Part shown: piece after piece, positions 1 through 12,300 of the stretch
Numbering within the stretch: the stretch's first letter is position 1
How the letters are laid out: each line of letters starts with the position of its first letter
NCBI GenBank assembly: GCA_032209605.1
Contig: JASFXZ010000004.1
Coordinates: 35,994,401 to 36,058,400 of the forward strand
Length of the DNA stretch: 64,000 nucleotides
Source: Mactromeris polynyma
Taxonomy: Eukaryota; Mollusca; Bivalvia; Venerida; Mactridae
Reading direction: 5' to 3'
Notes under the pieces: generated by a model
The model's database searches: none
Seen by the model: only the letters and a program-made list of their open reading frames with translations
What the model was told of the DNA's origin: nothing
Position numbers and translations under genes: made by a program

Positions 1-255
1 ACTACAAGTTTCAGATACCCGTATTTTCTATCCTGATCCACGCGCCGATTTAGCGCTAGCATAGGTCAAGCCTGTATCGGACTCGTGTTTTGCAGTTCCA
101 TGAAACTTCTAAGAAAAGTTAAATACAGACTGCATAATGTATTTACATCCCATTTTCTCAGAATTATCACTAAGCATATTTGGATAGAAAATAAGACTAT
201 ACACACCTTTAATTGTTACACTAAAAAGAAACAAATACCATTACACAAAACTCAC

Positions 256-354
256 ATGTGCAAAGTTGATGAAGAACAGCTGATTGCTGGTGAAGTTAAG
301 TCCAGGTAATGTTGGTTCTTCACTGCCTCGCTTCTCCACCCACTTTCTGTATGC
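256..354 (-). CDS. M13 gene exon 20
   Basis: Acceptor GTACATCAG, donor CAT|GTGAGT. Encodes [19 protein letters not shown] and [18 protein letters not shown] then Q-L-F-F-(L/I)-x-F-A precedes the V-W-C segment of the family, which must lie beyond the left edge. I see no further exon in 1-255. Confidence 0.95.
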
Positions 355-3300
355 CTGATGTACACAATATAATGATATGCACTGAACTCCCCTTTGATTG
401 AATGCAGTCAAGTAAATGGAAATAATATAAGGAATTTAACGATTTCTTAATTATTTAAACAAAAATACCACTCACGACATATTAATCGAACACTCTCATC
501 ATTACAAATTCGGGACAAAATTATCATAATCTTTGGTATCAATCTATTGGTTTTCAGATCGTAATATAGCGGAATATAATATTATCTTATATAAAATCCG
601 GTATTGGTCGCGGAATAGTTCGTATGGGATTTATCCGTTCTATCGCGGGACGTGACGTAGGTTAGCGGGGAATTGAGGAGCCATCATTGTCTGCGATTCC
701 ATGTCTATCGTGAGAAGAGCTGTATTTAGGAATTCAGAAGCTTGCAGAACATAACATATCGCTTTATTTAGTTTGTAAGACACGCTTTTATATACCTGAT
801 GTTAATTACTGAATCATTAAGTAGGGCCTATCAATGCCTTAATTCATTGAAGAATCAGGAATAATACTCACTCGGAAACTCTGTTTCAATCCTCCATTAT
901 CAGCAATATTTTCACCCTGTGTATTTATACCGTTCACCTGAAATACATTATGTTTCTTATATAACAGTCTTTCAAGTTCATTTCGTTATATGATGTATGA
1001 CAATAGCTATATTTGACTTGGGACTATTTGAATGGAAACATGTATTTGATGCCAAAATTGCAAAACCATGAGCATTGAAATCGAAAGTTCGCATATTTAA
1101 AATACCACCCTTGAAAGCAGTATTGATGGATAGAATAGTTTAGCTTTGTCATGTTCATCAACATTTGTTAACAAATACGACAGTAATAAATGTTGCCTCG
1201 CGTGGATTTAAGTTTATTTACCCTCGCCACCGGGATATCCCATATGGGCGAGCATTCACTATGTTAATTAACTATCACTAACAATTCTAATTTTAAAATA
1301 ATAACTATAGTGATTGTCTGTGTGTGTGTCTATATCACATAATAAAATTTATATGTCTATTTATAAACTATTTAAAAAATCATAATAATATAAGAATAAA
1401 TCTCTATTTTTAAAATATTCAAAGTTAACAGAACTGTCCAGCAGTTTTCTATATCATAATACTATAATTACAGAATTAAAATTAAATAAACTTCATCATT
1501 TGCGGTCCAGCCGCTTTAATGACATAAAAGAGAAAATTTAAGAATTATAGATCCTCTCCCTGCAGTGCTAAAACAATATTGATAAATAAAAACAAAACAT
1601 AATGGAATAAGTATATAAAATGTTGCCTTCTTTCCACGGGCCATATATACTAAGCAAGGTCATCGGTGCGTGAAGCATGAATACACAACGTGAGATGTAA
1701 ACAAGTTATATAGTTCGTGCCCATGTAAACAAAGAATGAACTATGAATTAGTTCAAGATTGAACGATCTTTTGAAATAAGTTTGTTTTCCTGAGAAGGTA
1801 TTTAATTAAAGCATATAATCATTCTGTAGAAACACTCTTTAAATTTACAAGACTAGAGCTGCTAAATATTAAGCATCAAGACCTAACAAATACATTCGTA
1901 TTTAGATTAAAAATCTACAAACTCTAACAATATTTGGGAATGTTTAGCAAGATTTTGACAGCAATCTTTACATTTCATGATGAGAAGTGTGTCCTATCTT
2001 CTTAAAAACTTTGGGAAAAATCCCAAAGTTGTAGTCCTTTTTACTCGCAAATTGTATGAACGCATCTACTTTATGCTTTTTCATTACGGTTAGTGTTGTT
2101 TCAGAAAACATATTACTAACACTATTCACAGCGTATTTTTTTCAGCGCAGCCGTACTGACATTGTTTTGCTATTTGCATATCAGCGTTATGTAAACCTAT
2201 CAAATCTTACGTTAACCACCAAGACAATTTCTATTCAACCGAACAACAACTGTAACATTGACGCCGATTGGTTAACCTTTCGATATACATTAACGTACCA
2301 AAATCCACCGAATTTCGGTGAATTTACCAAAATCCAGTTTGGATCTGGAGTGACCAGCAACGTAAAATCTCGGCATTTATTATTACGTTGAACAACAAAT
2401 CTTAACCTTCAAATTGCGCCAACCATCTTTTTTCAAGATAGTTCCTATTAGTGTTGACTTGGTAAGATAAAAGTACTAGCTGTAATGCTTGCCAACAAAA
2501 TATTCAAAAGATGATTCAAATTATTCACAGTGTGCACCATTGTGACAAATTCACATACAATATGGTTTATCTGAAACTGTTTAATTGTTGAAATATTACG
2601 AACAGTGAGGTTGGCTTCTTGTACAGCAAAGTTACCATACTGATCAACAATACATTGTGCTTTCTCCTTGAAGTTGTCTATAATCTCTGGTTTCCACCAT
2701 TCTACTAGATTTCCATCTTTGTCGTACTGTCGACCTGGAAAATGTATACGCTTGCAGTTTGATATACAGTAAAACATCAGTAATAAGACCACCTTTGGTA
2801 CCCTTGAAAAGTGGTCTTCTAATTGAGGTGGTCCTAATGTTGAGGTTGAATAAAGAGCAAAACAGTGAAAATAGACTTGAAATTGTGTTCTTAATTTTGA
2901 GGTGGTCTTATATTGAGGTGGTCTTATAATGAGGTGGTCTTATATTGAGGTGGTCTTATATTGAGGTGGTCTTATAATGAGGTGGTCTTATAATGAGGTG
3001 GTCTTATATTGAGGTGGTCTTTAATCGAGGTTTTACTGTATTGATTGTTTTACTCGGCTGTTATTTTCTAATTTTAATATAATGATGTGATCATAATACA
3101 CTGGAACCCCTTTAAACCGGAACCCCTTTAATATATATATACATGTACTATATAAATCACCCCTTTAATGCGGAAACCCCATAATTCAGGAAACCGGACA
3201 ATAAATTTGGCCCGAAATGGATATTTCCATTATAAATCACCCCTTTAAACCGGACAATGACAAAGTCTCAATATTGATTTTCACATCTTGCGCAAAACCT

Positions 3301-6300
3301 ATGACGGAAGAGTTTGATACGGAGCACAGTGAGTATCAGAAGAAATGATTTTCGAATGCAATTGGAATTTAGTTTGTTTTCCTTTCAACAGATTAGATAT
3401 GTATATCTCCTGTCGGTGACATAATAACTATACCCGGAATAACACATATGATAACATCGTGATTTTGTGAATAAGTTATGATCAATAAATAAAAACAATT
3501 TATGCACGCTATAGATCTATTTAAGACATAGAAAACAAGTTATTGCCTAATAGAGAGTTGAACCTCTTACATTGTTTTTCTTCAAGAAATACCCCTTACC
3601 TCTGTCATCAAACCCATGAGTTATTTCGTGACCAATTACTACTCCTATACCACCGTAGTTCATCGCTCTGAAACACAATACAGAACGTACACATGTGCTT
3701 CGGGATATGAGCCCAAATAGTTTAGTACCGTTATCGTTGTATGATTTCTAGTGGTGATTAATTATGTGTATTAATACGCCCGTATCCGTATATATTTACT
3801 TCGTTATATCCAACTTTAGTTATATCCATACAGCGAAATTTGGTTATAATTGTATGGATATAATAAATTTCGTTATAACATCAATTACTGTTGACTCGTT
3901 TTGTTTACACCTGAAACATATGTGGTACAGATATTGCATTGTATTTAGTTTATTAATAGATGAAATAAATAACACAATTGTTGTTGTTGCATTAACTTCA
4001 AGGTATCGTTTCTACATTAGACAATGCCTCCCCACACATAAATTAGACAATGCCTCCCCACACATACATTAGACAATGCCTCCCCACACATACATTATAC
4101 AATAACTCCCCACACATATATTAGACAATGCCTCCCCACACATACATTAGACAATGCCTCCCCACACATATATTAGACAATGCCTCCCCACACATATATT
4201 AGACAATGCCTCCCCACACATACATTAGACAATGCCTCCCCACACATATATTAGACAATGCCTCCCCACACATATATTAGACAATGCCTCCCCACACATA
4301 TATTAGACAATGCTTCCCCAAACATACATTATACAATAACTCCCCACACATATATTAGACAATGCCTCCGCACATATATTAGACAATGCCTCCCCACACA
4401 TACATTAGACAATGCCTCCCCACACATATATTAGACAATGCCTCCCTACACATATATTAGACAATGCCTCCCCACACATATATTAGACAATGCCTCCCCA
4501 CACATACATTAGACAGTGCCTCCCCACACATACATTAGACAATGCCTCCCCACACATATATTAGACAATGCCTCCCCACACATATATTAGACAATGCCTC
4601 CCCACACATATATTAGACAATGCCTCCCCACACATATATTAGACAATGCCTCCCCACACATATATTAGACAATGCCTCCCCACACATATATTAGACAATG
4701 CCTCCCCACACATATATTAGACAATGCCTCCCCACACATATATTAGACAATGCCTCCCCACACATCCAGGACAACAACAGTAACATATTATCAAATGCAA
4801 CAAACATAATACAGTAAAACCTCAATAATAATACCACTTTTTGGGACCTTTGAAAACTGGCCTTCATATTAAGATTGAATAAATTCTTAATTTTGAGGTG
4901 GTCTTATTATTGAGGTGGTCTTATTATTGAGGTGGTCTTATTATTGAGATGGTCTTTTGGTGAGGTTTTACAGTATGTATATAATCGAAAGAACCCGTTG
5001 TTTGACGCAACCTTCTTTTAATCGGTTGTTATGGATACTGAAATTGATGCTTACTGTGGTTGATTCTTGCCGTAGAATGGTGGCTGCAGTATACCTGCTG
5101 GGAACACTGTCAATTATAACAAGAAATATCTTTAAAAACAAGGCGTAGATAGAATGATGTTTTCCGGTATGCTAAATGAAATAATGTTTTTTGCAACATG
5201 TTGAAAAATAAATCCTTACACAAAATTAACTCGGATCTATATATATAATTATCATGAACCTGTTTTATCACGGTCAATTTATCATATTAACTACTTCCGG
5301 CAAAATTCGAACTGCTAACGTACATCTTACGAAAACCCCGTTTGGTGTCTCTTGGGTGAAAATATAATTGGTCAGATTTTAAAAAGCCCGCTTCGAGGAC
5401 AACATTTGGTTGGTCAAAGATGTAGATCATAATCAATGTTAAATAGCTACCCCTAAAATATTTGTTTTGGTTACATAAATTATATTACTTGACCAGAGCG
5501 CTTATAGTGCAGTCTGGTGACTGTCAGGTTTGTATTCGAGTATTCACATACACTTAACACAACTTATAAGTGTGTACCTTTTAAATGTCGAATAACATTT
5601 TTATTAATTAATATTCTTACACGAAAGTGTGTATATTGGCTATTTGCTACATGTAGGTCATGAATCTCGGGGCGAATTAAAAACATTGTACACTGAGTCA
5701 GTGTGGGCACACGCGCTATTATACTCTTTCCATTCAACAAGATCATCTTTAAGTGGGAGCTGCAGTACTGATTTTTTCGCTGCATCACATACATTGCTTT
5801 TATTTGTTCAACATGTGGATTCTTTCATGAAATAGATAAGATATTATGCCAGGTATCTACGCTATATTTTTTTAACCTTTCAGTATGATCAGGCTAATGT
5901 TGACCAAGATACGGTCATATTTATACCTGAACACTTTTAAGATTTGTTAAGTGTACTATACACAATTACTAATCTACCAAAACTACTTTAATTACTCTAT
6001 TTGTAAAGGGACATTAAATCACATAAACAGGCAGGGTTATGTAGCGACTATTCCAGCTATGAGGTTGGATGAAGACACCAAGCGGACACCAGTAGGGTGA
6101 CTTCTTCAATACCCTGGGTGGGATTCGAACACACAGCGGGGAGGGGTTAGTGGAATTTAATTTAGTGATTATTGCTAGTGGAAATACTTACTAATGTTGT
6201 TCAATAGTGGATGATAGTAAGCGTTTACAGTAGATGGTGGAGTCGTCCATCTGCAATGTTAACAATACAGTCATATACAGTAGTTCGGCGCAATATGAAT

Positions 6301-9300
6301 ACGTTCAGGAAATCTTGACGCAATATTCGGCTTATTGTCTCGAAAATGCCGATACAACTTGATTGGTTTACACACCGCGGTGCCAGTGAAAATACCAAAC
6401 CGTTATCTGAATTAATGTGAAACCAAAACACGGAGACACGGAGACACGGAGACACGGAGACACGGAGACACGCTGTAAATAATTATTTGTTTTGGATTGA
6501 AGTTAAAAAGGACCAAAATGAAATTACTTAATTTTCAGCAAATTTACATATTTGTTAGTCTTAGGGAATAAAGATTTTAAACCCGTTAAATGTTTTTATT
6601 AATATCGCTCATATTTCCACAACAATCCTTCGTACTGAAGATACCTGCCTCGTTAATAAAGTTTTCTGTTGTTTATATGCACGAAGGTACAAAATTGTAT
6701 TAAAATAGTAATATATTCAAATAATTCAAAGTGTTACTGCTATATAATGCGGGGGTGGCGTAGAAGGTACAGGCAGCAGTCGAATAACGGTATACAGCTA
6801 ATTTCACGTAGTTCGTTTCATAAATCTAAAATGTCTTACGTACAAATAAATCACTACTTTATAGCCAGTTATAATCTGCCATATGTAGGAGAGCGCCCTA
6901 GATAATGTTGATAAAATGTTTGGCCCAACCCTTGTGTATGTGTGTACACTTTGTACAAATTTGATATAATTTGAGAAGTATGATTAAACTAATGAAGGTG
7001 TACGTACTCATTTTTGTCATACTTTTCTCTCAGTTTTTGTAGTGAACTGGAAGCAGAATGTTTTAACATGTCCATCATGGTTTGGAAATACTCTTCTCTA
7101 TTAACCATGACCTGGAATGAACCAAATTGTGAGACGTTGTTGTCGGTCTTTCAATAAAATATTTATATTCAGTTTGTCAAATAATCATCAATGTAGAAGA
7201 ATTTTCAAGTTAATCAAATAACAAACTTTAAAATAGTTTTCTTAAGAATTCAAATGATGCTATCACTATAAAGCATGGTAGGTGTCATCAGTTTAATTAG
7301 CTGCGTAGTTAGTTGTACGATGCAAGCTTGTAAATCATAAAATGAATTTGGACTCTCGGGTTCGAATCCCGGTAGCGCCATTGACCGATTTTTCGTGTTC
7401 TTCAAAACATGACTTTATCTAAAACAATAACACATAAAATAAGTCACAAGCCAACTCTGATGTCCAGTTGTTTTACATTCAACCGGACAAGCAACTTATG
7501 CTTATTGTATATCTAGCTGATGTATATACCTTGGTACTTTAATAGTACCGTGTAGAAGTGTCCACACAGCATAAAATCAGTGTAAACTATCAACTATGGA
7601 TTTTGATGTGTCGGCGAAATACATAACATTTAGTCATCTGCAATCGTATTTAGTTCTAGACAGTTAATACCAAGTAAATGTAAATATATTTACGTCTTTA
7701 TAAAGTGTGTTTATATGTTCTGGTTCTATGATGTCATCTGGATATCCAATCCATGACTGCATTGCCTCCATCTGAAATCATAACATTTACCTAATCATAA
7801 CAATGTCTGATCCATTAGAAGCACTAGATTATAGCAATCACTGAACCACAACAAGCACTCATTCATAACAACACTTAATCACAACATGCACTAAATCATA
7901 ACAATCCCTGAACCATAACAAGCATTCAATCATAACAATGTCTGATCCATTAGAAGCACTAGATTATAACAATCACTGAACCACAACAAGCACTCATTCA
8001 TAACAACACTTAATCACAACATGCACTAAATCATAACAATCCCTGAATCATAACAAGCATTCAATCATAACAATCTCTGAACCATAGCAAGCACTCATTC
8101 ATAACAATCCCCGAACCATAACAAGCATTCAATCATAACAATCTCTGAACCATAGCAAGCACTCATTCATAACAACACTTAATCACAACATGCACTAAAT
8201 CATAACAATATCTGAACCATAGCAAGCATTCAATCATAACAATCTCTAAAACCATAACAAGCATTCAATCATGAAAATCCCTGAACCATAGCAAGCATTC
8301 AATCATAACAATCTCTGAACCATAGCAAGCACTCATTCATAACAATCCCCGAACCATAACAAGCATTCAATCATAACAATCTCTGAACCATAGCAAGCAC
8401 TCATTCATAACAACACTTAATCACAACATGCACTAAATCATAACAATATCTGAACCATAGCAAGCATTCAATCATAACAATCTCTGAACCATAACAAGCA
8501 TTCAATCATGACAATCCCTGAACCATAGCAAGCATTCAATCATAACAATCTCTGAACCATAACAAGCACTAAATCATAACAATCACTGAATCACAACAAG
8601 CACTCATTCATAATAAGCACTAAATCATAACAATATCTGAACCATAGCAAGCATTCAATCATAACAATCTCTGAAACATAACAAGCATTCAATCATGAAA
8701 ATCCCTGAACCATAGCAAGCATTCAATCATAACAATCTCTGAACCATAACAAGCACTAAATCATAACAATCACTGAACCATAGCAAGCATTCAATCATAA
8801 CAATCTCTGAACCATAACAAGCACTTAATCATAACACTCACTGAACCATAGCAAGCATTCAATCATAACAATCCCTGAACCATAACAAGCACTAAACCAT
8901 AGCAATCACTGAACCATAGCAAGCATTCAATCATAACAATCTCTGAACCATAACAAGCACTAAATCATAACAATCACTGAACCATAGCAAGCATTCAATC
9001 ATAACAATCTCTGAACCATAACAAGCACTAAATCATAACACTCACTGAACCATAGCAAGCATTCAATCATAACCATCACTGAACCATAACAAGCATTCAA
9101 TCATAACAACCACTGATCCATAACAATCATTCAATCATAACAATCTCTGATCCATAACAAGCATTCAATCATAACAATCTCTGAACCATAACAAGCACTA
9201 AATCATAACACTCACTGAACCATAGCAAGCATTCAATCATAACAATCACTGAACCATAACAAGCATTCAATCATAACAACCACTGATCCATAACAATCAT

Positions 9301-12300
9301 TCAATCATAACAATCTCTGATCCATAACAAGCATTCAATCATAACAATCTCTGAACCATAACAAGCATTTAATCATAACAATCACTGAACCATAACAAGC
9401 ATCAAATCATAACAATCCCTGCACCATAACATACGCTTAATCGTAACAATCCCTGCACCATAACAAACGTTCAATCATAACAATCACTGAACCATAACAA
9501 GCATCAAATCATAACAATCCCTGCACCATAACAAACGCTTAATCGTAACAAGCCCTGCACCATAACAAACGCTCAATCATAACAATCCCTGCACCATAAC
9601 AAACGCTTAATCGTAACAAGCCCTGCACCATAACAAACGCTTAATCATAACAAGCCCTGCACCATAACAAACGCTCAATCGTAACAAGCCCTGCACCATA
9701 ACAAACGCTTAATCGTAACAATCCCTGCACCATAACAAACGCCCAATCATAACAATCCCTGTACCATAACAAACGCTTAATCGTAACAATCCCTGCACCA
9801 TAACAAACGCTCAATCGTAACAATCTCTGAACCATAACAAACGCCCAATCATAATAATCCCTGAACCATAACAAACGCTCAATCATAACAATCCCTGTAC
9901 CATAACAAACGCTTAATCGTAACAATCCCTGCACCATAACAAACGCTCAATCGTAACAATCTCTGAACCATAACAAACGCTTAATCGTAACAATCCCTGA
10001 ACCATAACAAACGCTCAATCACAACTATCCCTGCAACATAACAAACGCTGAATCGTAACAATCTCTGAACCATAACAAACGCTCAATCATAACAATCCCT
10101 GAACCATAACAAACGCTCAATCATAACAATCCCTGAACCATAACAAACGCTCAATCATAACAATCGCTGCAACATAACAAACGCTTAATCGTAACAATCC
10201 CTGCACCATAACAAACGCTCAATCACAACTATCCCTGCAACATAACAAACGCTGAATCGTAACAATCTCTGAACCATAACAAACGCTGAATCATAACAAT
10301 CCCTGAACCATAACAAACGCTCAATCATAACAATCCCTGTACCATAACAAACGCTCAATCATAACAATCCCTGAACCATAACAAACGCTCAATCATAACA
10401 ATCCCTGAACCATAACAAACGCTCAATCATAACAATCGCTGCAACATAACAAACGCTTAATCGTAACAATCCCTGCACCATAACAAACGCTCAATCACAA
10501 CTATCCCTGCAACATAACAAACGCTGAATCGTAACAATCTCTGAACCATAACAAACGCTGAATCATAACAATCCCTGAACCATAACAAACGCTCAATCGT
10601 AACAATCTCTGAACCATAACAAACGCTGAATCATAACAATCCCTGAACCATAACAAACGCTCAATCATAACAATCGCTGCAACATAACAAACGCTCAATT
10701 ATAACAATCCCTGAACCATAACAAACGCTCAATCGTAACAATCTCTGAACCATAACATACCTTTTCACGTGCAAGTTCTTTAGTGTCACCGTCCATCCAG
10801 TCAATTTCTGCCAGTAATTCACCAAATGCTTGCCGAATATTGCCTATCATTTCCAAAGTCTGAAATACATATTATAATACAAATTGTGAGTCGTTCCATC
10901 TAGATTCGAACAACGTTGTATCAAGTTCACGATTTAGATATTGACACCGATGTCCTGAATAATTCTACACGTAGACGTTCCGGTATGTATTCATTTCAAG
11001 CGTTCATAGTCAGAGAGCAAAATGTTACGCAAAACAATTTTAATAATAAACGTATAGAGAATTAGAAATAAGAAATATATTTACAAAGATGGTCGGCGCA
11101 ATCTGAAGCAAGCAATATTAGATTTGTTGTGTAACAACAACAAATTGCCGAGTTATTACTCGATTACGTTACTCTACAGTAACTCCGATACCTGCAAGGG
11201 GAGATAACTGCCTATAAGATTGGATAAAAATAACTCCGTAGTGCGATTATTCAGAGACAGTAAAGTCTGTTTCAATGTTTTTATTATATCAGTCGTGAAA
11301 TCACAAATTCATGTTAATAAACATAATACAGAACAAATATAAGTTGAGTGAAGTTGGCGCGGCAATCGTAAATTTACATCGTACATCAACATTGAATACC
11401 GACCCAGATTGAATACCAGGGATGGGTCGAGTACTTGGGGATAGTACTTGAGTAAGTACTGAGTACTGGATGCTTAAGGAGTACTCGAGTAAGTACTGAG
11501 TACTCACTTTTGTGTGTGTACTTAAGTAGGTACTGAGTACTACTTAAAGTACTTGATTAAGTCCTGAGTACAGAATGTTTTAAATTATTATTGTATAATA
11601 TATAACTGTCTAAAATGGGTCGCAAATAAAAACACGATATGTTAACTTATTCAAATTTATGTAGAATGAATTTATTATTGCATATCAGTAGACAAAAATT
11701 AAATTAACCCAGAAATATATTCGTCACAGAAATATACACTGGAACACCTTTAATCCGGAAACCTCTTTAAACTGGACAATCGTCCGGTTCCAACTTTTTG
11801 CTATGTAAATCACCCCTTTAATCTAGAAAACCCATAAATTCAGGAAACCGAACAAGAATTTTGGCCCGAAATGGATATTTCCATTATAAATTACCCATTC
11901 AAACCGGACAAGAATAAAGTCTCATCATTAATTTTCACATCTTGCGCTGAACCATTTGACAGAAGAGTTTGATACAGAGCACTGTGAGTATCAGAAGAAA
12001 TTATTTTCAAATGCAATTGGAATTATAAGTTTAAAATATACAGTAATTAAAGTCAGTCAATATTTTTTTTAACATTTCACACCTAATTAGTGTTTGGCTA
12101 GAGTATCTGTCTGTCATGGTTGGTCTCAATTGCTATGACAACAAACTGATTAAATATACTTGGTAATTGAAGGGTACATTGACTATATGTTCACAGGTTC
12201 GTTGTTTAATTTATAACTCCTGTAGTATTTGACAATGGACTATAGTCTTTCAGGGGGTCACCTCCAACCTATCAATTATTGTAAATCATTAGACTTATTG

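Noticed and set aside
85..309. 74-codon plus frame at the left edge
   Set aside because: Antisense to exon 20 of the M13 gene.
9641..10698. Minus-strand repetitive frames ([13 protein letters not shown])
   Set aside because: Translations of the 34-bp intronic array.
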